Below, one piece after another: positions 33,516 to 42,256 of a stretch of DNA of 64,000 nt (its first letter is position 1; each line of letters opens with the position of its first letter). The notes under the pieces are model-generated. The model searched no databases and was not told where the DNA came from. It was given only the letters and a program-made list of their open reading frames with translations. The stretch is from Polyangiaceae bacterium (GTDB lineage Bacteria; Myxococcota_A; Polyangia; Polyangiales; Polyangiaceae). The stretch lies in the NCBI GenBank assembly GCA_016719945.1, contig JADJYE010000002.1, positions 806,001 to 870,000 of the forward strand, read 5' to 3'. The position numbers were made by a program, and so were the translations under genes.

Positions 33516-34535
33516 ATGGCCCGCCCGCGATCCCTCCAGGACGCTCCCGAAGACGACGGCTTTCCCATCCGCGTCGCCTCACGAATGTCGGGGATCGAGG
33601 CCGACACGCTGCGCGTGTGGGAGCGTCGCTATGGCTTCCCGAGACCCCAGCGAACGCAGGGCGGGACGCGCGTGTACTCGCGGGCGGACGTCGAGGTCCT
33701 GAAGCTGATCGCGAGCGCGCTCCGCGAGGGCTTCCGTCCGAGCGACGTCGTCGGGAAGACCGATGAGGAGCTGGCGCGGCTGCTCCGCGCCGCAGGCGGA
33801 ACGTCCCACGAGGAGGTGAGGGAGCCCGCGCCGCGAGGGAGCCCGCGCGGCACGATGGACATCGTGCAGTCGATCCTCGACGCGGTCATCTCGGACGATG
33901 GCGCAGGGTTGCGCGACGAGCTGCGCCGCGCTGCCGTCTTGCTGGGCCCGAAGCAGTTCGTCGTGGAGGTCGCGGGTCCGCTCGCCGTGCGCGTCGGGGA
34001 GCTGTGGCAGCAGGGGCGCGTCGAGGTGCGGCACGAGCACCTCTTGTCCGAGGCGCTGTCCACGCAGCTGAGGCTCCTGTCGGCCGCGTTCGAGGAGACG
34101 GGGGGCTCGCGGGTCGTGCTCCTGGCGACCCCGCCGCGAGAGCTGCACGGGCTCGGCCTGGAGATGACCGCAGTCTACCTGGCGACCCGCGGCGTCACCC
34201 CGCGAACGATCGGCTGCGATGTGCCGTTCGATCAGATCGTCGCCGCGGCCAAGGGGCACGACGCGAACGCCGTCGGTGTCTCGATATCGGAGGCGAACGA
34301 TCTCGACGCGCTGAGCTTCGGCGTGCGCGGCCTCGCGCGCGATCTCCCCGAGGAGGTCGGGCTGTGGCTGGGCGGCGCCGGTGCACCTCGGATCGCCAGC
34401 CCACCCCCGCGCGCCAAGATCATCCGATCGTGGTTCGATCTCGACGACGCGGTGAGGGCCCTCGACGCGGACCCGGCGATGGGGCCGCTCGGCTCGCTCC
34501 CGCCCGGCTCACGTCGAACCCCTCCGCGCGGCTGA
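33516..34535 (+). CDS. CarH/LitR-like MerR-family B12-dependent light sensor, 339 aa
   Basis: The N-terminal MerR winged helix is IRVASRMSGIEADTLRVWER and RYGFPRPQRTQGGTRVYSRA. A four-helix and cobalamin-binding module follows. It shows the W-x9-EH signature of AdoCbl photoreceptors (W164, E174, H175 in LWQQGRVEVRHEHL). It also has the cobalt-ligand motif PRELHGLG (H211), the E/D-x-H-x2-G of B12-binding domains. Spacing from W to His matches CarH of Thermus. In that family, AdoCbl in the dark makes a DNA-binding tetramer and light breaks it. The palindrome over its own -35 suggests autorepression. Carotenoid genes are not in the window. Confidence 0.9.
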   Translation: MARPRSLQDAPEDDGFPIRVASRMSGIEADTLRVWERRYGFPRPQRTQGGTRVYSRADVEVLKLIASALREGFRPSDVVGKTDEELARLLRAAGGTSHEEVREPAPRGSPRGTMDIVQSILDAVISDDGAGLRDELRRAAVLLGPKQFVVEVAGPLAVRVGELWQQGRVEVRHEHLLSEALSTQLRLLSAAFEETGGSRVVLLATPPRELHGLGLEMTAVYLATRGVTPRTIGCDVPFDQIVAAAKGHDANAVGVSISEANDLDALSFGVRGLARDLPEEVGLWLGGAGAPRIASPPPRAKIIRSWFDLDDAVRALDADPAMGPLGSLPPGSRRTPPRG

Positions 34536-34556
34536 GCCTCCTTCTTCCCCTGCCGG

Positions 34557-34853
34557 CTACGGGCCAGAGCCCCCGGTGCACTGCGGCTCCACGAAGCCGT
34601 CGTAGATCGGCACCCAGATGTGGCCCTGGCATTCGAAGTTGAGGATCACGTCCTGATCGCACTCGTCGTAGCCACCGTCGTACGAGCACTGCGCGCCGGT
34701 CACCGGGCACTCGTCGTAGGAGTCCGGCGCTTCGGCTGGGCACGGAGCTTCGCCGCCTGCTCCACCCGCGCCGCCGCCCCCGTCGCCCTCCCCAGGGCCG
34801 GTGGGATCGCAAGCTATCAAAGAGACTAGGAAGATCAGCAGTCCGACGCGCAT
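34557..34853 (-). CDS. Small Cys-rich lipoprotein, 98 aa
   Basis: MRVGLLIFLVSLIACDPTGP is a lipoprotein signal with lipobox LIAC. A Gly-rich spacer (GGGGAGGAGG) and a small domain with six cysteines follow: PCPAEAPDSYDECPVTGAQC, YDECDQDVILNFECQGHIW. The cysteine pairs suggest disulfide bonding outside the cell. I do not recognise a family. It is convergent with the CarH-like gene and divergent from the acyl-CoA dehydrogenase. Confidence 0.75.
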   Translation of the reverse strand: MRVGLLIFLVSLIACDPTGPGEGDGGGGAGGAGGEAPCPAEAPDSYDECPVTGAQCSYDGGYDECDQDVILNFECQGHIWVPIYDGFVEPQCTGGSGP

Positions 34854-34998
34854 GACGCCCCCTGAAGCAAGGGCGATGCCGACGCTGTCCCTCGGCGCCA
34901 GGCCTTCTCGCTCGCGATCGTGCCAGCCTGAGCCGTCGAGCGACAACCGCGATCCTCCCGAACGCGCTCGGGCGCCCTCGGTCGTGCTACGCGTGGGC

Positions 34999-36060
34999 AT
35001 GGACTTCACCGAAGCCCCCCGCGTCGCTGAGATCGTCCCGAAGCTCCGCGCGTTCTTCGCGTCGGACATCCTTCCGCTCGAGCGCGAGATGCTGGCTCGC
35101 AAGAGCTTCAAGGCGCTCCTGCCCGAGCTCGGCGCGGCGCGGGACAAGGTGAGGTCGCTCGGCTTGTGGGCGCCGCACCTGCCGGTGGCGTGGGGCGGAA
35201 TGGGGCTCTCGCTCACCGAGCACGCGCGCGTCAGCGAGGAGCTCGGGCGCAGCCCGATCGGGCATTACCTCTTCAACTGCCAAGCGCCGGACGTGGGGAA
35301 CATGGAGATCCTCATGCAGTTCGGCGACGACGCGCAGAGAGAGCGCTGGCTGCGCCCGCTCGCGGCTGGAGAGATCCGCTCCTGCTTCTCGATGACCGAG
35401 CCGGATCTTCCAGGCTCGAACCCGACGTGGCTCGGGACGCGGGCGGTCCTCGACGGCGACACGTGGGTGATCGACGGCCACAAGTGGTTCACGTCCTCGG
35501 CCGAGGGAGCGTCGTTCGCGATCGTGATGGCGGTCACCGACCCCGACGCGCCGCCTCACATGCGCGCGAGCCAGATCATCGTCCCCACGGACACGCCGGG
35601 CTTCCGCCTCGTCCGCAACATCCCGGTCATGGGCGAGCCGGGGGACGACTACGGCAGCCACGCGGAGGTCGAATATGTCGGCTGCCGCGTACCCCAAGCG
35701 AACCTGCTCGGCCCACGGGGTGGCGGCTTCTTCGTCGCTCAGGAGCGCCTCGGCCCAGTCGCGAAGATCGACGCCGCGCGCCTGTACGTGCTGCACACCG
35801 CGTGGCGCATCGAGAAGGAGGGAGCCCACGAGGCGCGCGACGGGATCAGCGCCATCAAGTTCTTCGTAGCCGACGTGCTCTCCTTCGTGCTCGAGCGCGC
35901 GATCCAGGTGCACGGCGCGCTCGGCCTCACCGACGACACGGTGCTCGCCTACTTCTATCGGCACGAGCGAGGCGCGCACATCTACGACGGGGCCGACGAG
36001 GTGCACAAGGTGAGCCTCGCGAAGCGGGTGCTCAAGCGCTACGGCATCACCCCAGCTTGA
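34999..36060 (+). CDS. Acyl-CoA dehydrogenase family protein with apparent internal deletion, 353 aa
   Basis: A flavoenzyme of fatty acid beta-oxidation type. Motifs are LGLWAPHLPVAWGGMGLSLT, LFNCQAPDVGNMEIL, CFSMTEPDLPGSNPTWL (FAD/substrate loop), IDGHKWFTSSAEGASFAIVM and, at the C-terminus, RAIQVHGALGLTDDTVLAYF and YDGADEVHKVSLAKRVLKRY. Family members of this subgroup are about 400 residues. Here the usual 45-50 residue stretch between QERLGP and the helix IDAARLYVLHTAWRIE is missing in frame. Those residues include FAD- and dimer-contact positions, so the protein may be inactive or the sequence may be collapsed here. Start ATG 34999; a GTG two codons upstream is possible. Confidence 0.87.
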   Translation: MDFTEAPRVAEIVPKLRAFFASDILPLEREMLARKSFKALLPELGAARDKVRSLGLWAPHLPVAWGGMGLSLTEHARVSEELGRSPIGHYLFNCQAPDVGNMEILMQFGDDAQRERWLRPLAAGEIRSCFSMTEPDLPGSNPTWLGTRAVLDGDTWVIDGHKWFTSSAEGASFAIVMAVTDPDAPPHMRASQIIVPTDTPGFRLVRNIPVMGEPGDDYGSHAEVEYVGCRVPQANLLGPRGGGFFVAQERLGPVAKIDAARLYVLHTAWRIEKEGAHEARDGISAIKFFVADVLSFVLERAIQVHGALGLTDDTVLAYFYRHERGAHIYDGADEVHKVSLAKRVLKRYGITPA

Positions 36061-37564
36061 ACAGCCGCCGGATCTTCCCCAGGAGCTGGCTCGACTCCTT
36101 CTGAACCGCGGTCGCGCGCTCTTCCCCCGAGAGGCGCTGGGCGTGCTCGTCGAGCTGGAGCTGGCGGTCGGCGAGGACCTTCGAGAGCTCCTCGACGACG
36201 CCGGGGTGCTTGCGCAAGACGGCCTCGAAGGCCTCTCGATCGATGACGAGCAGCTCGCAGTCCTGGGCGGCCTTCACGTTGGCTTTGCGCTTCTCGCCCG
36301 TCACCAGCGCCATCTCGCCGAAGAACTGGCCGGCGTTGAGCCGCGTGATCTCCCGCTCGACGTCGGCGCTCTCGAGCGTCACCACCGTCTCACCGCGCAA
36401 GATCATGAACAGCTCGGTGCTCTCGTCTCCCTGGCGCACGATGACCTCGCCCTGCGAGAAGATCCGCGTCTTGGCGAGCTTCGCCAGATCTCGCCGGGGG
36501 CCCTCGCCCAGCACCTTGAGGAAGTCGATGTCCTTCAAGGCGTGCTCGCGCTCGAGCACCTTCTCGAGCTCGTCGCGCGCGCGCGACTCGTCCGAGTGGG
36601 TCTGCATGTGCACGACCCGGTGCGGGAACGGGATCGAGATGCCGCTGCGCTTCAGCGCGTACCAGATGCGATCTCGCACGGCGCCGTCGATCACGTCGCG
36701 CCGCTGGAACTGCTCGATGTAGATGCGCAGCCAATATTCGATGCCCGAGTCCGCGAACTTGTCGGTGACGATGTTGGGCGGCGGCTCCTTGAGCACGCCC
36801 GGCGTGTCGCGGATGGCCTCCAGCACGACCTGGTGCACGCGCTTCGGCTCGGCCTCGTAGGAGGTCTGGAAGAAGATGTTCCGGCGGACGACGCGCGAGG
36901 GGCGGGAGAACACGCGCAGCGGCGCCTTGGCCAGCGCGCCGTTCGGGACGACGACCTCGATCTCGTCCAGCGTCAGCAGCGTGGTCGCCCGCCAGTTGAT
37001 CTCCATGATCCGGCCGATGTTCTTCGGGTCGTTGTCGAACTGGATCCAGTCGCCGACGTTGAACGGCCGCTGGATCTGGACGGAGAGGCCGGCGATGAGG
37101 TTGCCGAGGGTGTCCTGCAGCGACAGACCGATGACGGCCGTGAGCAGCGCGCTGGTGGTCAGCAGCTGCCCGGGCTCGAGCCCGAGCTGGCGCAACAGCG
37201 CCAGGGTGAGGACGAAGTAGACGACACCCTGGATGATGTCGCGGATGATCTTGGGCAGCTGCCGCTCGAGCCGCCGCCCCAAGATCACGTCGATCACGAG
37301 CAGCACGCTCGTGCGCCCGATGCAGATGAGGAGCGCGCCGAGCCCGATCAGGCTGACGGCCTTCTGGATGGCCGACCCTTGGGCGAGCAGCAGCTCGACC
37401 CCGTGCATGACGAGGTGGGCGATGAAGAAGCCGATCGGCAGGCGCAGCTGCCTGCGGTCGCCGACCGGCATCAACAGCGCGGTGATCGCCAGGATGCCGA
37501 CCGCGACCGCCGACGCGATCGTCACGCCCGATGCGCCGCTCAGCGCGTTGAGGATCGAGTCCAC
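36047..37564 (-). CDS. MscS-family channel with C-terminal cyclic-nucleotide-binding domain, 505 aa
   Basis: An inner-membrane mechanosensitive channel fused to a sensor. Four or more membrane helices occupy the first 140 residues. The MscS pore and beta domain follow: LLTAVIGLSLQDTLGNLIAG, RPFNVGDWIQFDNDPKNIGR and EVVVPNGALAKAPLRVFSRP. The C-terminal third is a Crp-like cNMP domain (IFSQGEVIVRQGDESTELF, LNAGQFFGEMALVTGEKRKA), and a coiled tail ends the chain. This architecture is known in other bacteria, where cyclic nucleotides modulate gating. The start is GTG 37564. The 3' end overlaps the convergent acyl-CoA dehydrogenase gene by 14 bases. Confidence 0.92.
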   Translation of the reverse strand: MDSILNALSGASGVTIASAVAVGILAITALLMPVGDRRQLRLPIGFFIAHLVMHGVELLLAQGSAIQKAVSLIGLGALLICIGRTSVLLVIDVILGRRLERQLPKIIRDIIQGVVYFVLTLALLRQLGLEPGQLLTTSALLTAVIGLSLQDTLGNLIAGLSVQIQRPFNVGDWIQFDNDPKNIGRIMEINWRATTLLTLDEIEVVVPNGALAKAPLRVFSRPSRVVRRNIFFQTSYEAEPKRVHQVVLEAIRDTPGVLKEPPPNIVTDKFADSGIEYWLRIYIEQFQRRDVIDGAVRDRIWYALKRSGISIPFPHRVVHMQTHSDESRARDELEKVLEREHALKDIDFLKVLGEGPRRDLAKLAKTRIFSQGEVIVRQGDESTELFMILRGETVVTLESADVEREITRLNAGQFFGEMALVTGEKRKANVKAAQDCELLVIDREAFEAVLRKHPGVVEELSKVLADRQLQLDEHAQRLSGEERATAVQKESSQLLGKIRRLFKLG

Positions 37565-37623
37565 TCGGCGTGGAGGATAGCGTCAGAGTCGCCGCGAAAA
37601 GAACTCCTCAGCGCGAGCCGCCA

Positions 37624-38355
37624 TCAGCGCGCGGCGGCGAGCGCAGGGGGGGGCGCGGTTTGTCCCGGCCGGGCAGCTCTGCTCGGGCGAGGGGGCGCCG
37701 AGGTGGTGGTCTCGCTGGTCCGCTCCATGCCCGAGACGAGGACCCGCACGAAGCCGCGCACGAAGTGCTCGCGCTCCATGGAGGGCCGCTGGTCGCTGCG
37801 CCGCTCGAGCCCGATCGGCGACCCGCCGCAAGACTGCGCCAGCATCTCCGAGAAGACGTAATGGGAGAGGGAGCCGAGGAACGCCCGCGCGATCACGTCC
37901 GGCTGGCCGGTGTGGATGCGCCCGAGCCGCAGCTCTGCGCTCAGGTATTGGGCGACGTGCCGGTGCGCGCGGAGCGGGGGCGGCTCCGACGTGGAGGAAT
38001 AGCCAGGCGGACAGCCGGGGAGCTTCGGGTTGGACCACGACATCATGATGATGGGCATCACCCGCTCGAAGAAGAGGACCGTCTCGATGCCAGCCTCGGC
38101 GAGGTTCTGCTCGACCGTGCGGGTGCCCGCCTGCTCGGCCAGGCTCTTCAGCGCAGGCAGCACGTCCTCGAGGTCGACGCCCATCGCCGCGCGGAACAGC
38201 TCGGCCTTCGTCTTGAAGCGCTTGAAGATCGAGCCCTCCGAGACGCCCGCGCGCTGGGCGACCTCGGCGCTCGTCCCGAGGATCCCGCGCTCGAGGAAGA
38301 CGTCTCGCGCAGCCTCGAGGATGGCCTCGTTGCGAATCACGGTGGGTCGAGCCAT
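37624..38355 (-). CDS. TetR-family transcriptional regulator, 243 aa
   Basis: The N-terminal helix-turn-helix is RNEAILEAARDVFLERGILG, then TSAEVAQRAGVSEGSIFKRF, KTKAELF, the standard TetR pattern. The C-terminal ligand domain is helical and ends in a Pro/Arg/Ala-rich tail (SAPPRPSRAARPGQTAPPP) that is probably unstructured. The ligand is unknown. ATG 38355 gives MARPTVIRNE; an in-frame ATG at 38382 would add nine residues. The divergent GST-N/MOSC pair is a plausible target, and the AT-rich gap 38380-38402 may hold its operator. Confidence 0.88.
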   Translation of the reverse strand: MARPTVIRNEAILEAARDVFLERGILGTSAEVAQRAGVSEGSIFKRFKTKAELFRAAMGVDLEDVLPALKSLAEQAGTRTVEQNLAEAGIETVLFFERVMPIIMMSWSNPKLPGCPPGYSSTSEPPPLRAHRHVAQYLSAELRLGRIHTGQPDVIARAFLGSLSHYVFSEMLAQSCGGSPIGLERRSDQRPSMEREHFVRGFVRVLVSGMERTSETTTSAPPRPSRAARPGQTAPPPALAAAR

Positions 38356-38454
38356 GTCCTCGATAATTGAGCCCTCACTCATTAAGAGCAAGTTAAAAAG
38401 TGTGGCCCCTCCGCGGCCGGCGGTCTTGTCAGCCCCCAGCGGCGGCGGCACAGG

Positions 38455-39168
38455 GTGCCCGTGAACCGAACGCTCGACCTCCTCACCTCCACGCTCGCGT
38501 CTGGCCTCTCGCTCGGCGGTGGGCTCCGGGCCACGCACGCCGCCCGGCAACCCGAGAAGCTCCTCGAGCTGTACGAGTTCGAGAACTGCCCCTTCTGTCG
38601 GCGGGTTCGCGAGGCGCTCAGCGTGCTCGACCTCGACGCGATGATCTACCCGTGTCCCCCCGGGGGCTCGCGCTATCGCAGCGTCGTCGCCGAGCGCGGC
38701 GGAAAGACGAGCTTTCCCTTCCTGGTCGATCCCAACACGAACCGCCAGATGTACGAGTCGGCCGAGATCGTTCGCTACCTCGCCACCACCTACGGGGACG
38801 GCGTGGTGCCGCTGCCGCTCCGGCTCGGCCCGCTCACGGTCGCGCGCCTGGCCGCGGCCAGCTTGCCGCGGCAACCCTTCAGCCGCGCGCGGCCCTCCGT
38901 GGCGCCGGCGCAGCCGCTCGAGCTCTACAGCTTCGAGGCCTCCCCGTTCTGCCGCATCGCGCGCGAGGCGCTGTCGCGCCTCGAGCTGCCCTATGTGCTG
39001 CACAACGTCGCCAAGGGCAGCCAGAAGCGCGAGGCGTTCGTCGCGCGCTCGGGGAAGATGATGGTCCCCTTCCTGGTCGACCCGAACACGCACTCGGCGA
39101 TGTTCGAGTCGGCCGACATCGCGCGTTACGTCGAAGAGACCTACGGCCAGAGCGCCCGACCGGCGTGA
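38455..39168 (+). CDS. Protein with two tandem GST N-terminal (thioredoxin-fold) domains, 237 aa
   Basis: Two copies of the glutathione S-transferase N-terminal domain lie in one chain without the usual helical C-terminal domain. The first is LYEFENCPFCRRVREALSVL with FPFLVDPNTNRQMYESAEIV. The second is LYSFEASPFCRIAREALSRL with VPFLVDPNTHSAMFESADIA. Copy one keeps a CxxC pair; copy two has SPFC with a single Cys. Conserved FLVDPNT in both marks a duplication. A glutathione- or thiol-linked redox role is likely. The start is GTG 38455 or GTG 38461. The stop overlaps the MOSC gene start (GTGA). Confidence 0.87.
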   Translation: MPVNRTLDLLTSTLASGLSLGGGLRATHAARQPEKLLELYEFENCPFCRRVREALSVLDLDAMIYPCPPGGSRYRSVVAERGGKTSFPFLVDPNTNRQMYESAEIVRYLATTYGDGVVPLPLRLGPLTVARLAAASLPRQPFSRARPSVAPAQPLELYSFEASPFCRIAREALSRLELPYVLHNVAKGSQKREAFVARSGKMMVPFLVDPNTHSAMFESADIARYVEETYGQSARPA

Positions 39169-39959
39169 GGATCGCCGCGCTGTTCGTCCACCCGATCAAG
39201 TCGGGGCGCGCCGTGGAGGTCGAGCGCGCCGGCGTGACGGGGCTCGGGCTCGAGCACGATCGACGCTTCATGGTCGTCGACCCTCGAGGTCGCTTCGTCA
39301 CCCAGCGGGAGCACCCCGCGCTCGCGCGGGTGTCGGCGCACGTCGAGGGCAGCGAGCTGCACCTCGTCGGCGACGATCGCCGCGAGGTGGTCGTGCCGAC
39401 CAAGGGGCCCGGCGACGTCGTGCGCGCGTCGGTGTGGGGCGATGACGTCGAGGCGATCGACTGCGGGGCCGCGGCGGCCGGGCTGCTCACCAACCACCTC
39501 GGCACGCCGGCGAGGCTCGTGCGCATGGGCGCCGACACCGCGCGTCCCGTCGACCCGGTGCACGGTCAGCCGGGCGACCTCGTGTCGTTCGCCGACGGCT
39601 TCCCGCTGCTCATCGTCACCCAGGCGTCCATCCGGGCGGTGCTGGCCGCGGCTGGCGCGGCGCTCGACGCGCGTCGCTTTCGGCCCAACGTCGTCGTGGA
39701 GGGGGCCGCGGCCTTCGACGAGGACGGCTGGCTCGAGCTGCGGCTCGGGCAGGTTCGCGTCGATATCGTCAAGCCGTGCGGGCGGTGCGCGGTGGTCGAC
39801 GTCGACCCCGATCTGGGGGAGCGGGCTCCCGGGGTGCTCGCGGAGCTCGGGCGTACGCGCAAGCGCGGCGGCAGCGCCATCTTCGGCCAGAACGCCATCC
39901 CGCGGGGGGAGGGCACCCTCCACGTCGGCGACGAGGTCGTCGTGACGCGGAGGGCGTGA
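39165..39959 (+). CDS. MOSC-domain protein (molybdenum cofactor sulfurase C-terminal type), 264 aa
   Basis: The N-terminal beta-barrel begins VRIAALFVHPIKSGRAVEVE with HDRRFMVVDPRGRFVTQREH. The MOSC domain contains FADGFPLLIVTQASI, RRFRPNVVVEGAAAF and the cysteine motif VKPCGRCAVVDVDP. Relatives such as YcbX and mARC bind the molybdenum cofactor and reduce N-hydroxylated compounds with redox partners. No ferredoxin domain is attached here. The coupled double GST-N protein could be the redox partner, which is inference. The GTG start overlaps the preceding stop by 4 bases. Confidence 0.92.
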   Translation: MRIAALFVHPIKSGRAVEVERAGVTGLGLEHDRRFMVVDPRGRFVTQREHPALARVSAHVEGSELHLVGDDRREVVVPTKGPGDVVRASVWGDDVEAIDCGAAAAGLLTNHLGTPARLVRMGADTARPVDPVHGQPGDLVSFADGFPLLIVTQASIRAVLAAAGAALDARRFRPNVVVEGAAAFDEDGWLELRLGQVRVDIVKPCGRCAVVDVDPDLGERAPGVLAELGRTRKRGGSAIFGQNAIPRGEGTLHVGDEVVVTRRA

Positions 39960-39974
39960 CCGCGGCTGCCCGGG

Positions 39975-42116
39975 CTACTCCTCGACCTTCTTCTCGAGCT
40001 CCTGGAGCTCGCGATCCATCGCCTTGCTCCGCGCCTTGAAGGAGAAGAGGGCGATCGCCGGGAAGAACGTCATCGGGTAGTTGAGGCTCCTCGCCTCGAG
40101 CTTCACGGCGTCGTCCTCGAGCGTAACGAGCGTCGAATATCCCGAGGTGATGCGATCGTCGCCCTCGAGGATGAGCGCGTCCACCGGGAAGCCCTTCTTG
40201 CGCGCCATGCGCTTGGCGTCCGACTTGCCCTTGAGGAACGTCCGCAGCATGCGGCCGGTGTCGACCCACACCAGGGCCTGGGACTTCGGCTCGAGCGCGC
40301 CGAGCGCGCGCTTGTGGGCCTTGTCCGACTTGAGCATGTCGCCTTCCCCGTCGAACGCCTCGCGCAGGCGATCGACCCGCTTCTTTCCGCCGCCCGCGAC
40401 GAACAGGTACTTCTCCTCGATGATCTCGACGCGCACGGTGATCGTCACCTCGTCGTCGTCGGATCCTCGGCCCTCCTCGTCGGAGCTCCGCTTGTTCGGC
40501 GTCACCGTCAGGCTGAAGCCGTTGTCGATCTTCTTGATCGACAGCTCGCCCTTCTCGTCGGCCTCCTCGGCCTTCTGCTTGGCCGACTTCACGATCTTCT
40601 CGGCGGCGCCCGCGTCGCGCAGGTGGACGATGGCGACCACGCCGAGGTTGTCGGCGATCTCCCCCGGCTCCTCGGCGATCGCCGCGTTCATCAGCTTGTC
40701 GTCGCCCGCGCCGGCGATCACCATCTGGTCGCCCACGGCGTCGAGCACCGTGTCGAGGTTGAACCCGGCCTTCTCTTCCATCTGCTCGAGCTCCTTGGTG
40801 AGCTCCTCGGCGGCCTCCTCGTCGAACCCGCGCACCGTCTTCTCGAGCGCCTTGCGCCAATCTTTCCCGGACCCCTTGAGCTTCGTCGCGACGGCCATGT
40901 ACGCGAACGTGTCGGCCGGGAGCTTCTCGTACAGATCGAGGTCGACCGCCTCGGGCATGAGGTCCGAGTAGTCCTTGATCTTCTTGCCGCGCAGCTCTCC
41001 GCGCATGACGCCGATCAGGCCCTCGTCGTCGAAGCGCATCGAGGTCGTCGCGCCGGGGACGTCGTCGAAGAAGTCCTTCTTCCACTCCTCCATCGCGGTG
41101 GGATCGAAGTACTCGAGCAAGGTCGAGCTCGGCTCCCACTTCACCGCGGCGACGTGCTCGTTGTCCTTCGCGAGGCTCTCCTTGCTGCCGTCGACGACCT
41201 TGCCGATCTCCTTCACCATCTCGGGGTCGCCGTACACGAGGAGGCTCTCCTCTTCGAACCACACGGCGATGTCCTCGCGCGCCTTCGCCTTCGCCTCCTC
41301 CTCCTCCTCCTCGGCGGACTTCTCGCGGGGCTTGTCGTCCTCCAGCTCCTTCGGCAGCTCGAAGCGGTAGACGCCCATGTCGTCGAACAGCTCCTGCCAG
41401 GCCGTGCGTTCGTCGCGATCACCGCGGTCGTCGCTGGCCTTCAGCTTGCGCCGGGAGAGGCGGTAGCGCGTGCCTCCGGCGAAGGAGCCGTCCTTCTTGA
41501 AGCGGTTGCCTTCGAACAGCGGGTCGATGGCCTCCGCGTCGGAGACCTTGAGCAGCACGGCCGTGAAGCTCGACCGGTAGTCCCCCTTCTCGGGCTCCGG
41601 GTTCATCTTGATCGCGACGGCCGTCGACCGCAGGCTCTCGATCAACTCCTTGGCCTCGTCCTTCTTGAGATCGAAGGAGTCCGCGAGGGCGTCGGTCACC
41701 TCCTCGCTCATCTCCTCGAGATCGAGCTCCTTGTCGTCGAGGCAGTCGACGCCCTTGAGGGACAAGAAGAGCTTCGGCAGGCTCGGCGCCTCCAGGTAAT
41801 AGACCGTGTCCTTCGGTGCGTACTTGGCGAGCTCGGGGCCCGACGCGCGCCACCAGAACCAATACGCGGCGAAGGCGGCGCCCGTGATGGCGACGACCGT
41901 GGCCACCAGACCGATGAGCAGGCCCTTCTTGGGCAGCGGCTTCTTGGCCGGCGGAGGCGTCGCCTGGGCGATCGGCTCACCGACCACCGTCGCTCCAGCG
42001 GGGACACCGGCGCTCAGCTGCGTCGCGCCGTAGGCGTCAGCGTGTTGGCCCTCGGGCTGGGGGCCGTGGCTGCCAGGGATCGTGAAACCGGGGCCGGGCC
42101 CTTGCGGTCCGCTCAT
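39975..42116 (-). CDS. Membrane-anchored acidic protein, DUF3352-like, 713 aa
   Basis: A Pro/Gly-rich cytoplasmic tail (MSGPQGPGPGFTIPGSHGP) and one membrane segment (KGLLIGLVATVVAITGAAFA) precede a large exported domain rich in Asp, Glu and Lys. The segment APKDTVYYLEAPSLPKLFLS just after the membrane is like the P-x-D-x-x-x-Y-x-x-x start of DUF3352-type proteins, and a long EEEEEEAKAKARED stretch looks like a charged coil. No enzymatic motif is seen. The gene is the last before a convergent MOSC gene and lies downstream of the terminator of the OmpA gene, so it probably has its own promoter at 42117-42190. Confidence 0.78.
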   Translation of the reverse strand: MSGPQGPGPGFTIPGSHGPQPEGQHADAYGATQLSAGVPAGATVVGEPIAQATPPPAKKPLPKKGLLIGLVATVVAITGAAFAAYWFWWRASGPELAKYAPKDTVYYLEAPSLPKLFLSLKGVDCLDDKELDLEEMSEEVTDALADSFDLKKDEAKELIESLRSTAVAIKMNPEPEKGDYRSSFTAVLLKVSDAEAIDPLFEGNRFKKDGSFAGGTRYRLSRRKLKASDDRGDRDERTAWQELFDDMGVYRFELPKELEDDKPREKSAEEEEEEAKAKAREDIAVWFEEESLLVYGDPEMVKEIGKVVDGSKESLAKDNEHVAAVKWEPSSTLLEYFDPTAMEEWKKDFFDDVPGATTSMRFDDEGLIGVMRGELRGKKIKDYSDLMPEAVDLDLYEKLPADTFAYMAVATKLKGSGKDWRKALEKTVRGFDEEAAEELTKELEQMEEKAGFNLDTVLDAVGDQMVIAGAGDDKLMNAAIAEEPGEIADNLGVVAIVHLRDAGAAEKIVKSAKQKAEEADEKGELSIKKIDNGFSLTVTPNKRSSDEEGRGSDDDEVTITVRVEIIEEKYLFVAGGGKKRVDRLREAFDGEGDMLKSDKAHKRALGALEPKSQALVWVDTGRMLRTFLKGKSDAKRMARKKGFPVDALILEGDDRITSGYSTLVTLEDDAVKLEARSLNYPMTFFPAIALFSFKARSKAMDRELQELEKKVEE

Positions 42117-42196
42117 CGTGCGTGCTCCTCCCCCCGCGCGCCGGCGCGTGGTGCCGCGTCATACGCTCCATGTCCGAGAATGTCGATTGGCGGCCG

Positions 42197-42234
42197 AAAA
42201 ACGACGACGGCGCCCGGGGGGGCGCCGTCGTCGT
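42197..42234 (-). terminator. Rho-independent terminator of the ompA-like gene
   Basis: On the minus strand ACGACGACGGCGCC pairs perfectly with GGCGCCGTCGTCGT around a C/G loop, followed at once by TTTTTCGG. It begins about 22 bases after the stop of the OmpA-like gene. It is the clearest intrinsic terminator in the window. Confidence 0.92.
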
Positions 42235-42256
42235 GCGAGCTGTGTTGGCCCGTCGC

